From: Fen-455 sp050012675
GTDB taxonomy: Bacteria > Actinomycetota > Acidimicrobiia > Acidimicrobiales > Bog-793
Length of the DNA: 64,000 nucleotides
Reading direction: 5' to 3'
NCBI GenBank assembly: GCA_050012675.1
Contig: JBEKGS010000003.1
Span: 60,717 to 124,716 of the forward strand
The notes below the pieces were generated by a model. That model saw only the letters and a list, made by a program, of their open reading frames with translations, was not told the DNA's origin and did no database searches. Of this stretch, positions 51,736-61,011 are shown one piece after another. The number at the start of each line of letters is the position of its first letter. The stretch's first letter is position 1. Position numbers and translations under genes: made by a program.

Positions 51736-53913
51736 TCATTGCGGCAGTAGCGAGCTCGCAAGAGGCGAACCGCTGCCTGTCACCTCCACGTCGACGACGT
51801 GGGCGATGTCCGCGGACGAGCGTCCAATGCAGAGCTGGTAGGTACCCGCATCGACGTACCAGCCGGACGCGGAGCGGTGTAGCGGCGAGGGCGCGTGGCC
51901 GTGGTTGTAGACGCTGCCCGGCAGCCGGGCACAAAGTGCCGGCCAGTCGGTGTCGGCGATGTCGTAATAGGCGAAGGAACGCTCGTTGAGCGCGAGTGTC
52001 ACCGTTGTCGTTTCTCCCGGGTCGAGCCATACCTTGGCAAAGGCCCGTAGCTCCTTCAAAGGCCGGAAGCGGCCACCGGTCAGGGACTGTCCTGCTCCCG
52101 GGGCTGCGACGTAGAGCTGAACGACCTCGGCGCCGCGGCGCCCGCCGACGTTGGTCACCGGGACCGCGACGCTCAGGCTGCCGCCCGGCTCCAACTTCGC
52201 AACGGACGGGCGCGGTATGCCGATCTCGAAATTCGTGTACGACAGTCCGTGGCCGAACGCGAAGCGCACGGGCAGCCGGCGAGTCTCGTACCAGCGATAA
52301 CCGATTAGCAGGCTCTCGCTGTAGCGGACCCGGCTCGACTCGCCGGGAAAGCTCCCGAATGCCGGCGTGTGCTCGATGCACATCGGCAGCGTCGTCGGGA
52401 GTCTTCCGCCCGGCTCGCTGTCGCCGACCAGTACGTCGACGATGGCGTTCGCCAGTTCCTGACCCCCGAACCAGGTCTGGAGGATCGCAGCTGCGTTGTC
52501 GGCCCAGCCGAGACTGACCGGAGCACCGGAGTTCACGACCACAACGCTTCGTGGGTGTGCCGCCAGGACCCGTCTCACTAGCTCGTCCTGGTTGCGCGGG
52601 AGCTCCATCGACTCGCGGTCGTAGCCCTCGCTTTCCCACACGTCGTCCGTGCCGACCATCAACACCACGGCATCGGCTCCTTGGACCGCGTCGACGGCAG
52701 CTTGGATGCTCACCGCGTCAGCGACACCGTCGCCGGCGACCCCGGTGGCGTAGGTGATCTCGGTGGCACTGTCCAGTCGCTCCCGCAGCGCGCCGAGGGG
52801 CGACAGCACGTAATGAGGGGTGACGCCGGCGCTTCCCCCGCCCATGATGGCGAGCCGGTCGGCGTTCGGCCCGACGACGGCCACGCGACCGAGTCCGGAG
52901 GCACTGAGGGGCAGCAGGCCATCGTTTGCGAGAAGGACCATGCCGTCGGCCGCGGCGTGGCGGACAAAGGCCCTATCCTCCTCTCGGTCCTCGGGATGCT
53001 CGTCAGTTGGCGGGTCGTCGAGTGCGCCCACCTGGTCAAAGACCGTGAGCATGCGGTGAGCCATTTGGTCGAGGTGTGACTCGTCCAGCTGGCCGGAGCG
53101 GACGGCGTCGACGAGGGCGGGACCGTAGGCACGTGCCGGGCCGGGCATTTCCAGGTCGAGCCCCGCCTTGGCTGCCTCCAGAGTCGTTGCGATGCCGGAC
53201 CAGTCGGTCATGACGAACCCAGCGAACCCCCATTCCTTGCGGAGGACATCATCGAGCAGGCGGGCGTCGTCGGGGACGAAGTTTCCGTTGACCCTGTTGT
53301 AGGAGGTCATGACCGCCAGAACACCGGCGACACGGACCCCGTATTCGAAAGGCAGGAGGTACAGCTCTCGCAGGGCCCGCTCGTCGACATCTGACGAGCA
53401 GGTGTTGCGCTCGTGCTCGACCTCGTTGCACACGAAGTGCTTGATCGTCGCCACGACGTCTTTCTCTTGAACGCCGCGGATGTACGCGACCGCCAATTTC
53501 CCGGTCAGCACGGGATCTTCCGAGAAGCACTCGAAATTCCGACCCCAAAGAGGGTGACGATGCAGATTCACGGTTGGAGCGAGGAGGACTCTGCAGCCCT
53601 TCTCGCGAGCCTGTCGGGCGACGATCGCGCTCGCCTGCTCGACGACTTGAGGGTCCCAGGTCGCACCGAGCGAGGACGCCGAGGGTATGCAGACAGAGGG
53701 CGTGATGCTCACATGGTCCCGGATGTCTCCGCGAGCGCCGTTCGGGCCGTCGGTCGTCTTCACCGACGGTATGCCCAGGCGAGCAAAGCTCGCGGTTCGC
53801 CAATTGTCGATCCCCACGCTGAGCGCGGCTTTCTCCTCAAGGGTGAGAGCGCTGGTCAGCACAGCGATGTCACGCCGGGAGCCTGCTCTGGTACGGGGGT
53901 CAGGTGTTTGCAT
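51736..53913 (-). CDS. Glycoside hydrolase family 3 enzyme (beta-glucosidase-like)
   Basis: 725 residues, no signal peptide. N-terminal TIM barrel with TTDGPNGARGD, LAPTVNLHRHPLWGRNFECF, KHFVCNEVEHERN and the nucleophile Asp237 in GFVMTDWSG; C-terminal (alpha/beta)6 sandwich with VVVGPNADRLAIMGGGS; a fibronectin III-like tail (GRRGAEVVQLYVAAPGAG). The pattern fits beta-glucosidases of the cytosolic type. It probably cleaves imported oligosaccharides; exact sugar unknown. An imperfect inverted repeat lies directly upstream of the start. Confidence 0.88.
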   Translation of the reverse strand: MQTPDPRTRAGSRRDIAVLTSALTLEEKAALSVGIDNWRTASFARLGIPSVKTTDGPNGARGDIRDHVSITPSVCIPSASSLGATWDPQVVEQASAIVARQAREKGCRVLLAPTVNLHRHPLWGRNFECFSEDPVLTGKLAVAYIRGVQEKDVVATIKHFVCNEVEHERNTCSSDVDERALRELYLLPFEYGVRVAGVLAVMTSYNRVNGNFVPDDARLLDDVLRKEWGFAGFVMTDWSGIATTLEAAKAGLDLEMPGPARAYGPALVDAVRSGQLDESHLDQMAHRMLTVFDQVGALDDPPTDEHPEDREEDRAFVRHAAADGMVLLANDGLLPLSASGLGRVAVVGPNADRLAIMGGGSAGVTPHYVLSPLGALRERLDSATEITYATGVAGDGVADAVSIQAAVDAVQGADAVVLMVGTDDVWESEGYDRESMELPRNQDELVRRVLAAHPRSVVVVNSGAPVSLGWADNAAAILQTWFGGQELANAIVDVLVGDSEPGGRLPTTLPMCIEHTPAFGSFPGESSRVRYSESLLIGYRWYETRRLPVRFAFGHGLSYTNFEIGIPRPSVAKLEPGGSLSVAVPVTNVGGRRGAEVVQLYVAAPGAGQSLTGGRFRPLKELRAFAKVWLDPGETTTVTLALNERSFAYYDIADTDWPALCARLPGSVYNHGHAPSPLHRSASGWYVDAGTYQLCIGRSSADIAHVVDVEVTGSGSPLASSLLPQ

Positions 53914-54999
53914 GTTGGGCGCTCCTCTTTGCTGACGAACCTAGTTTCCGCGGGTCGGGACTGATGGTATGGGAACTAGCTCACTGCAGATGGGGATTAA
54001 CTTCCTCAAGCCGGGATCTGCCTGTACTCCGAGGTTGCTGAGCACGTTTGTGCAGAACTGCCGCGGCTCAAAGCATCGTGTTCTGCACCTAGAGAGGCGA
54101 ACCTGTCGGGTGCACCTGGTGCTTACCACGGGGCCGACGCGGGTGGCGACGACCAAGCAATCGGAAGGCGTCGTCGGGCTCGATGGCAGCTCTGGCGAGC
54201 GGGGCCCTGTTTCGCCGCCTCCTCGCAGTGGCCGGCTTGATGGTGTTGGAGCGGGGATCACCTGTGATGGGGGAAAGGCGGGCACTTTACGCGACAGCAC
54301 CCCGGGGGGGGATCCGGGGTGCTGGTATAGGGGACACGATCTGCCAGTCACCCCCGAGGACGGCGGCCTGAGCTACGATCACTATCAACCCGTGTCCAGT
54401 ATGCGCCCGGGTTTGCGGACGAAATAGGGCCGAACGACACATTTCGCCGGGGCCGAAGAACAGGTTCCGACCATCGGGCGGACGTACCGCATTCACCGGT
54501 GGTAGCGAGAGGCCATCTACCTAGCCTTCCGTTTTGCTTCTGCGGCCACGCCGCCAGGGCCCGATGACACCGGGCGCAGCGCGGCGGACGTCCGCCTTGC
54601 CGCAGTCGGTTCGGCGAGCTGACCTGGACAACTTCAGGCTTTCCGCTGTCAGGGTTCGGGCCACACGTCCGATGGCACAGCCCTGTAACCGAATCGCCAT
54701 TGCAGTGGCCCACGAGGCCGAATCACAATCAGTTATCGGTTCAAGCGCGAGCCGGGGGATTCTCCGGTCGTCGGCGGTGTCGCCGGCCGGAAATGGCGCA
54801 TAGCGAGGACACTTCTGGAAAGTCGGAGGTGGACGATGCTCGGAAGCCAGGGCGCATTGCTTGTCGGACCATCACGGCGGGTGGTGCTGTCGCGCGGGGC
54901 CGGCCGGGCCAAGAAGGGCTCCTCGGGACGGCGCCAACGAGTTGCCGTCCCGATCGAGGTTGGTGCGTGGGCATCTCTGAGAGAAAGGGCTTGTTCCCC
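53914..54999. other. Gene-sparse region, about 1.1 kb
   Basis: No open frame here has a convincing start and family pattern. Included are an inverted repeat GTGCAGAAC (54050-54058) / GTTCTGCAC (54080-54088) with a 21-base loop, several stops in all frames and a G-rich run near 54302. The stretch might be a decayed insertion or an untranslated structured RNA, but I cannot support either. Confidence 0.4.
53941..53979. repeat. Imperfect inverted repeat upstream of the GH3 gene
   Basis: CTAGTTTCC (53941-53949) and GGGAACTAG (53971-53979) match in 8 of 9 positions with a 21-base spacer, 28 bases before the GH3 start codon (on the minus strand). It could be an operator for a regulator or chance. 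No regulator gene lies next to it. Confidence 0.35.
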
Positions 55000-55311
55000 A
55001 TGATCGAATCAGACTTTCGACCTCTCAGAGCTCGGTACGACCTCCGAAGCCCCAAAGTCGCCTATGTGCCGAATGAACAGGGCGGCAAGTACGCGGGATA
55101 CCTCTACCTGCTGGCTGGGGCGGATGGCCCGGTCCTGAGCGTCCCGGGAATCGTCGGAGGCCTCGACGATTCGGAACCGGACACGGCCAGCGCGGAAGCC
55201 CTGATAGGCAGCCAGATCGGACCGTGGGAGTTGCGCCCGGACGGGTGGTACGCGGAGATCCAGTGCCTTCCTACGCACCGGCAACCGGCCCGGCGTGCAG
55301 CCGCTCGATAG
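55000..55311 (+). CDS. Small hypothetical protein
   Basis: 103 residues from ATG 55000. Mixed strand/helix pattern (PKVAYVPNEQGGKYAGYLYL; WELRPDGWYAEIQCLP), no signal or membrane segment. AAAGGG lies about 10 bases upstream. It stands alone in a gene-sparse region; coding status is plausible, not certain. Longer frames from 54700 look like non-coding read-through. Confidence 0.4.
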   Translation: MIESDFRPLRARYDLRSPKVAYVPNEQGGKYAGYLYLLAGADGPVLSVPGIVGGLDDSEPDTASAEALIGSQIGPWELRPDGWYAEIQCLPTHRQPARRAAAR

Positions 55312-55757
55312 TCCGGAGCAGAACTCGGCCCACCTCACGGCGTCCCCGAAAGCTTGTGCCCGCGATCGCGGCTTGACGGTGGCCGAACTGGGAGCGCCAA
55401 GCGGAATTTAGTCGGGTGCACGGCTCATTGCTTCCCTCGCAAGGCAACGCGGGTCGTGCACCCACTCATTTCATCGGTCCCCCGTGTCGTCACCTTGAGC
55501 ACCCGCCTGTTCGCCCTGGTCCGCACGAAGCACTCCGCCCCAGTTGGCAATATTGTCGACGACGGTCGGCGCCCGGGTTGACGGCGGGACACGTGGACCA
55601 GGGCGCAGGTCTGAGCCTGCGGCGATCGCAGCCATCTTCGAGCTGCGCCTCCACCTTTTCATGGCACGTTGGGGGCCCTTTCGCCTCCTGCGGCGAGCCC
55701 GGGAGCCAATAGGAGGGTCCCTGGCCTTTTCGCGCGTGCTCGCGAGATCATGATGAG
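55312..55757. other. Non-coding stretch before the methyltransferase gene
   Basis: About 446 bases. Besides the inverted repeat at 55414-55463 I see no supported gene. The promoter of the methyltransferase should lie at its right end, but no convincing -35/-10 pair stands out. Confidence 0.35.
55414..55463. repeat. Inverted repeat GGGTGCACG / CGTGCACCC
   Basis: GGGTGCACG (55414-55422) and CGTGCACCC (55455-55463) are perfect 9-bp arms separated by 32 bases. GTCGGGTGCAC (55411-55421) recurs near 54104-54114. The two sites lie in the same gene-sparse region and could be remnants of a small repeated or mobile element. Confidence 0.4.
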
Positions 55758-56579
55758 ATGCGGGACTACATCGAGGTCAACCGGGCCAATTGGGACGAGC
55801 GGGCCGCCGCCCATGCAGCCTCACCCGACTACGCAGTCGAGCGCTTCGTCTCGGATGCCTCCTTCCTCTCCTCGGTTGTCAGCTTCGACCGTCCCCGGCT
55901 CGGTGATCTCACAGGAACCAGGGGAGTCCATCTTCAGTGCCACATCGGCACCGACACGATTTCATTGGCGCGCCTCGGCGCTCGAATGACGGGCCTCGAC
56001 TTCTCGCCTGCGTCGCTCGACCAGGCGAGGAACCTCGCGCGCCGGACGGGGACCTCGGTCGACTTCGTCGAGGCGGACGTCTACAGCGCCCTCGAGGTGC
56101 TCGAGCGAGGTTCCTTCGACCTCGTGTACACGGGCGTCGGTGCCCTGTGCTGGCTGCCCGACGTCACCCGCTGGGCTGTTGTAGTGGCCGGCCTGCTCCG
56201 GCCAGGTGGACGGCTGTTCATCCGAGAGGGCCATCCCATGCTCTTCTCCCTCGACGAGACCCATCTCGACCGTCTCGTCGTCGACTACCCGTACTTCCAG
56301 CTGGAAGAGCCGCTCGTTTTCGAAGACGGTGGCACCTACGTAGAGACCGACGCCGAGTTCTCCAGCACGGTCACCCATGAGTGGAACCACGGTCTCGGCG
56401 AGACCATCACCGCAGTCATGGAGGCGGGCATGGACCTGACCGGTTTCGTCGAGCACGACAGCGTCCCGTGGAATGCCCTTCCCGGTCGGATGAGCCCAGA
56501 CGCTTCCGGGGAGTGGCGTCTCGACGACAGGCCGTGGCGCTTGGCAGCGAGTTACTCGCTGCAGGCGCGCAAACGCTGA
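55758..56579 (+). CDS. Class I SAM-dependent methyltransferase
   Basis: 273 residues. Starts YIEVNRANWDERAAAHAAS; motif I region GVHLQCHIGTDTISLARLGA and motif II GLDFSPASLDQARNLARRTG, then VDFVEADVYSALEVL and the YTGVGALCWL block, the pattern of a common actinobacterial methyltransferase group. The substrate is unknown. It is convergent with the Dph6-like gene and a hairpin lies between. ATG start with no strong ribosome-binding site. Confidence 0.82.
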   Translation: MRDYIEVNRANWDERAAAHAASPDYAVERFVSDASFLSSVVSFDRPRLGDLTGTRGVHLQCHIGTDTISLARLGARMTGLDFSPASLDQARNLARRTGTSVDFVEADVYSALEVLERGSFDLVYTGVGALCWLPDVTRWAVVVAGLLRPGGRLFIREGHPMLFSLDETHLDRLVVDYPYFQLEEPLVFEDGGTYVETDAEFSSTVTHEWNHGLGETITAVMEAGMDLTGFVEHDSVPWNALPGRMSPDASGEWRLDDRPWRLAASYSLQARKR

Positions 56580-56624
56580 GTCACAGGGCGGCGGGACGAC
56601 TGCACGACGGGGGCCTTAGGTGCT

Positions 56625-56655
56625 GTCGGGAGACCGGCCGGTTCCGGTTCCCGAC
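56625..56655. terminator. Hairpin between convergent methyltransferase and Dph6-like genes
   Basis: GTCGGGA (56625-56631) and TCCCGAC (56649-56655) form a 7-bp stem, with a GC-rich loop that can pair further (CCGG). It lies between two convergent genes and may end transcription from both sides. No T-run. Confidence 0.45.
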
Positions 56656-56732
56656 GCGGTGACAAGGTCAGTGCTGAATCCGCGCGGCTCGTCGCGTCGA
56701 GTCTCACGGGGCGCCTGAGATCTCGTCGGCTC

Positions 56733-57434
56733 TCATCCGCTGCGTGCCGAAGCGGTCGCCGGCCCGGATTCGTTCACGTCGCAGAAGACGAAGCCGTCCC
56801 GTTCGACGATCTGGCCGAGCTCGATGTTCAGAGGTGACCGAAACCCTGGAGCGTCCCAAACGAAAGTGTGGAATTCTCCCCTTTCGCCGCAGGGATCGAC
56901 TCCTGGAGGAAGCTCGCTGAGCAGCTTGGCGTCGAAGGGCCGGCCCGCGAATTCACCCGGCAGCTGGCGTGGGTCGACGCAGGTGATCACCGCCTTCAGG
57001 CCGGCAGCGAGCATTTCTCTCGCTAGAACGTCCGTCGGCCGGTCCCAGAGGGGGAAGATCGGGGAGATGCCGGTTCCGCGGAGACGGTCTTCCCGGTACG
57101 CTCGCACGTCCCGGAGGAAGAGGTCTCCGAAGATGACGTGGGCGATGCGGTCTGCTTGCGCGAGAGCTATCGCCTCAGCCATGCGCTCCTCGTAGAGCTC
57201 GTTCGAGCACGACGCAGGAATCTCGACGGTGACGAGCGCCAGGCCCAGTCGATCCGCCTGGGCTTCGAGCAGGCTCCGCCGGACGGCGTGCATTGCCACC
57301 CGATTCGCGTCTGTGTTCACGGTCGACAAGAGCGAGGTGACCTCGACGGTGCCCTCGCAGCGTGCCACTTCGAGCGCCATGGCGCTGTCTTTCCCACTGC
57401 TCCAGCTCATCCATGCCCTTGGGCGCATATCCAT
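56733..57434 (-). CDS. Dph6-like ATP pyrophosphatase (adenine nucleotide alpha hydrolase)
   Basis: 233 residues of the PP-loop family: SSGKDSAMALEVAR at 12-25 is the pyrophosphate-binding loop, and CGERGEFHTFVWDAP near 185 is the family C-terminal motif of diphthine-ammonia ligase-like enzymes. Bacteria lack diphthamide, so it must ligate something else; the role is unknown. ATG 57434. Not linked to a recognisable operon. Confidence 0.82.
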   Translation of the reverse strand: MDMRPRAWMSWSSGKDSAMALEVARCEGTVEVTSLLSTVNTDANRVAMHAVRRSLLEAQADRLGLALVTVEIPASCSNELYEERMAEAIALAQADRIAHVIFGDLFLRDVRAYREDRLRGTGISPIFPLWDRPTDVLAREMLAAGLKAVITCVDPRQLPGEFAGRPFDAKLLSELPPGVDPCGERGEFHTFVWDAPGFRSPLNIELGQIVERDGFVFCDVNESGPATASARSG

Positions 57435-57715
57435 GTTCTCAGTCTTGCCCAGTTTGCGGCTGGCCTACTCCTTCGGCGTGCCTGGCCGCGGGTCGGACGA
57501 TGGCCAGTGATTGAGCGGGTTCGACGAGGACTCGGTCGACTCTTGAGGCTCAGCCCGACTTCCCCGGTGCGGCACGCCGAGCGACGCTCAGAAGGTGGAT
57601 GACGCCGAGTCTCGGACCTGGCTGGCCGAGGAGCTGTCGTCGCTGTCTGGGATGCAGGCGTCACGTCCGGTGCGCCGGGCGCTACATACGTGCCGACCCC
57701 GCGCGCTCCGGGAGC

Positions 57716-58888
57716 CTAGAGCGACCAGGCGATGCCGTTCCACGATTCGATCAGGGCAACGGTGGGGCCGAGACCGCTGTTGCCGACGTACTCGCCAACC
57801 GCCTTGCAGGCCCTGGTCGAGGTGCAGGACACGCCGTACAGATATGCCGTGGCGGGAGTTGGGCTCGCCGAGACGGACCAGGAGGTCCCGCTCCAAGACT
57901 CGACCAGGGTCTGATGGAGGTGGCTCTCGGTGGCGTAGTCGCCCACCGCCTTGCATGACTCAGCCGAGACGCAGGACACGCCGTAAAGGTAGGCAACCGA
58001 GGGGCTCGGGCCGGGTACGACAGACCAGGCCCTGCCGTTCCAGGACTCGACCAAGCTCCTCGGCAGGATGCTGGCGGCGCTGCCCGTGCCGTCGCTGTAG
58101 TTGCCCACGGCGACACACGACCTGGCAGACGAACAGGACACGCCGGAGAGGCCGCCGTACGAGCCCGGGGTCGGGCTCGGCACGACGGACCAGGCTTTGC
58201 CGTTCCAGGATTCGGACAGGGTGGCACTGCCGTGGTCTCCGACGGCGATACACGACTTGGAAGAGACGCAGGAGACGCCGTTCAAGGCACTTTGTTTCGA
58301 CACGAGGGTCGGGCTCGGGGCGATCGACCAGGCGATGCCGTTCCAGGACTCGATCAAGCTCTGAGCGAGGCCGCTGTCGCTGGCGTAGCTTCCGACGGCA
58401 ACACACAACCTGGCCGAGATGCAGAAGACCGCATTGAGGTTGCTTGTGATTCCACGGTCCGGACTGGGAACGATCGACCAGCCGGCGCCGTTCGAGGACT
58501 CGACCAATGTTCGAGGGAGTCCGTTCGAGCTGTAGTCACCGACGGCCTCACAGGAGCTTTTCGACTGGCAGGCCACACCCTCGAGCATGCTGGTCAGCCC
58601 TCGGTCTGGGCTGGGCACGATCGACCACTCCGAGTTGTTCCAAGACTCGATCAGAGTCCTGTCACCGAGGTAGCCAACGGCGGCGCACGAGCCAGCTGAG
58701 GGGCAAGCTATGCCGTTCAGGGTGCCTTCGTTGCCCGGGGAGGGTTTTGACCGGGCCGACCAGGGCACCGCTGCTGATACCGAGGGAACGGCAGTCAGCA
58801 CGACGCCCAGCACGAGGACGCCCGCCGCGCTCAGCAACGTAAGGCGCCCGCAGGCGGTGGGCCACCGCTTCGCGTCCAGAGCACGCAT
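57716..58888 (-). CDS. Exported repeat protein, probable seven-bladed beta-propeller
   Basis: 390 residues. A signal peptide (LTLLSAAGVLVLGVVLTAVP, Ala-x-Ala region near 40) precedes seven repeats of about 46-55 residues of the pattern L-GV-C-S-x-x-C-AVG...(L/V)ESWNG-WS-(V/I)-x-(S/P)-SP. Most repeats carry two cysteines. The chain starts with PWSARSKPSPG, the end of a repeat, and stops at the start of that piece (SWNGIAWSL), which is how propellers close their ring. Function unknown; relatives are surface or secreted proteins of actinobacteria. Confidence 0.78.
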   Translation of the reverse strand: MRALDAKRWPTACGRLTLLSAAGVLVLGVVLTAVPSVSAAVPWSARSKPSPGNEGTLNGIACPSAGSCAAVGYLGDRTLIESWNNSEWSIVPSPDRGLTSMLEGVACQSKSSCEAVGDYSSNGLPRTLVESSNGAGWSIVPSPDRGITSNLNAVFCISARLCVAVGSYASDSGLAQSLIESWNGIAWSIAPSPTLVSKQSALNGVSCVSSKSCIAVGDHGSATLSESWNGKAWSVVPSPTPGSYGGLSGVSCSSARSCVAVGNYSDGTGSAASILPRSLVESWNGRAWSVVPGPSPSVAYLYGVSCVSAESCKAVGDYATESHLHQTLVESWSGTSWSVSASPTPATAYLYGVSCTSTRACKAVGEYVGNSGLGPTVALIESWNGIAWSL

Positions 58889-59070
58889 GGCGCCCCCTTA
58901 GATCCTGACGCATTTGTTCCACCACCAGTATGGCCTGAAGGGATCTCCGAAGCTCGGGAGGGTTCCTCGTGCCTCCTCCCCATCGTCCGGGGCGTGGCGG
59001 TTGTCACTCGAGTCCTGGTTTCTCAGGCGGTGTCACCACCCGCCCGGTAGCACTTACCATCGTCGGCGGT

Positions 59071-60249
59071 ATGACAGGACAGCCCGTGTCCTCGCCGCCG
59101 GCAGTGCGGCGCGCGACGTTGCCTCGGAAGGTGGCGCTGACAAGCGCCGTCGTGCTTGCCGTCGTCGGAGCGTTCGTGTTCACCGCGAGTGCTGGTCGTG
59201 GGGCGACGCCTGGCGTCACCGACAACAAGGCAGACGGCAACGCCCCGCTGGCAGGCCCGGCTGCTCGCCGGTCTGGAGCACACCAGCCGGCCCGGTCCTT
59301 ACCGCCACACGCGGACAGCTCGGCCCCGGGCGTGCTCATCGTCGACCGCAACCTACCGGATCCCGTTGTAGTGGAGTGGCACGGCCGCTACTACCTGTAC
59401 TCGAGTCAAACCGGTTTCGCTACGCCCCCGGTGGCGCTGACGATCAGCGACGGCCCGACTCTGTTTCGCTGGGACAAGACCGGCACGGCCCTTGCGAGCG
59501 TGCCCTCATGGGCCGAGACGGGCTTCACCTGGGCACCGGACGTCCGCTTGATAGCTGGGCGCTACGTGATGTACTTCGACGCCTGGGCCGAGAAGTCCAT
59601 CTACTTCCAAGCTGACGAGACCGGGTTCTCCCAGCGTGCCCAGTGCATCGGCGTCGCCACGGCCACAGCGCCTGCCGGTCCGTTCACACCAGTGCCCGGC
59701 CCACCGCTCGTCTGCCAGTTCAACCATCACGGTGCAATCGACCCGCGTACCTTCCTGACACCGGCCGGTCGGCTCTACCTCGACTGGAAATCAGACGACA
59801 ACGCCAACCCGGGCTCGCCGCCGACGCATCTGTGGGCGCAGGAGCTGTCGAAGAACGGTGAACGGCTCATAGGAGGCAGGCATCTGCTCATGAGCGGGAG
59901 CCGCCAGGTGTGGGACGGAGGCCTGATCGAGGCGCCGGACATGGTCTACGCCCAGCAAACGTATTGGCTCTTCTATTCGGGGTCATGGTTCAACGGGCCC
60001 GGTTACTCGATCGGAGTGGCGAGGTGCGCCGGCCCGGCAGGACCGTGCACGCCAATATCGGCACGCCCATGGCTTGCAGCGAACTCCCAAGGCAGTGGGC
60101 CTGGCGAGGAGTCCTTGTTCCGCAACTCCCAGGGCTGGTGGATCGTCTATTCACCCTGGTCGCTGTACAAGCACGACTACCGCCCAGTCGAGCTGGCCAA
60201 GGTCTACTTCGCGCCGTCCGGGCCCTATCTGGCGAAGATCCCGGCTTGA
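59071..60249 (+). CDS. Exported glycoside hydrolase family 43-like protein
   Basis: 392 residues. Hydrophobic segment at about 22-40 (signal or anchor), a disordered Ala/Gly stretch to 85, then a five-bladed propeller-like catalytic domain. The three GH43 acidic residues can be placed: Asp97 in NLPDPVVVEWHGRYYLYSS, Asp224 in HGAIDPRTFL and Glu287 in GGLIEAPDMVY; GSGPGEESLFRN replaces the usual GPGHNS loop. GH43 enzymes release arabinose or xylose from plant-type polysaccharides. ATG 59071 is chosen as it keeps the whole signal segment; in-frame starts at 58969 would precede it. Confidence 0.8.
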   Translation: MTGQPVSSPPAVRRATLPRKVALTSAVVLAVVGAFVFTASAGRGATPGVTDNKADGNAPLAGPAARRSGAHQPARSLPPHADSSAPGVLIVDRNLPDPVVVEWHGRYYLYSSQTGFATPPVALTISDGPTLFRWDKTGTALASVPSWAETGFTWAPDVRLIAGRYVMYFDAWAEKSIYFQADETGFSQRAQCIGVATATAPAGPFTPVPGPPLVCQFNHHGAIDPRTFLTPAGRLYLDWKSDDNANPGSPPTHLWAQELSKNGERLIGGRHLLMSGSRQVWDGGLIEAPDMVYAQQTYWLFYSGSWFNGPGYSIGVARCAGPAGPCTPISARPWLAANSQGSGPGEESLFRNSQGWWIVYSPWSLYKHDYRPVELAKVYFAPSGPYLAKIPA

Positions 60250-60478
60250 GTACCCGAGCACCGGATCGGGGGGAGAAGACCGGCGCGGGCCGCGATCGCG
60301 ACCGGCTGGTTACGGGACCCTCTGATCGATGTCCGGGCATCCGGCCCTCAGCGCAGAACAAAGTCGTCGAGAACGAATCGGGCACCTTCCGGGTGTCCGC
60401 GTAGCCCGATCACCTGAGCCAACGCCACCGCTGATCTAGCGAGGCGGGCGGGCCGAGTCCTGAGGCGTGCCTTCAATC

Positions 60479-60841
60479 TCATTGTCGCGTCCGGCCGAGC
60501 GCCTCGTACATGCGCGCGAACTCTCCGTTGGACGCCTTTATGGCCCGGATCGCGCGGTTGACTTCTGTTTCGTCGTTCGTCCTGGCGAGGGTCTCGGCAC
60601 CTTGCTTGTAACTGGCCAGTCCTGCCGCAAAGTGGCGCTGAGCCTCAGCGTCGGGTATGGGCGGCAGCTGTTCGCCTCGGACCAACACGGCCAGGAGCCA
60701 ACTTGCTGAGAGCTCGAACGCCCTCCGGTTCTGGTTGCCCGTCGGCCTCAGGAGTCTCTCCGACGCCTTGTCCATGTCTTCGAAAAATGACTTGTTCTCA
60801 TCGAACCACTGGGCGACGTCCTCGGAGGTCATACCCCACAA
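60479..60841 (-). CDS. Hypothetical helical protein
   Basis: 120 residues, mostly helical (SEDVAQWFDENKSFFEDMDK; ELSASWLLAVLVRGEQLP; EAQRHFAAGLASYKQGAE), no signal or membrane segment. TTG 60841 has GGAGG 5 bases upstream; ATG 60832 is the alternative. Not recognised. It is flanked by non-coding DNA on both sides. Confidence 0.55.
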   Translation of the reverse strand: MWGMTSEDVAQWFDENKSFFEDMDKASERLLRPTGNQNRRAFELSASWLLAVLVRGEQLPPIPDAEAQRHFAAGLASYKQGAETLARTNDETEVNRAIRAIKASNGEFARMYEALGRTRQ

Positions 60842-61011
60842 TACGACCTCCGAGCTGCCAAATGGCTGCCAGTAGACCTTGACCGACGGTCTCTCACCAG
60901 TGTTTCTTCACCTGCTCTGGCCAGCTGAGGCGACCGAACTCTCGGCTCGATGGGGGCCGGCTGACGCCGTTGGGTTGCGCACGTCCGGTGGAGTACTCGT
61001 TCCCAGGCGAG

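Noticed and set aside
50516..51841. 441-residue plus-strand open frame opposite the MFS gene
   Set aside because: His/Arg/Glu-rich antisense translation; the minus strand carries the clear membrane protein.
54700..54999. Upstream extension of the 103-residue hypothetical protein
   Set aside because: The added 100 residues are Gly/Arg-rich without pattern; ATG 55000 is a cleaner start.
57595..58437. 280-residue plus-strand open frame opposite the repeat protein
   Set aside because: Almost pure Arg/Thr/Pro with periodicity copied from the repeats on the other strand.
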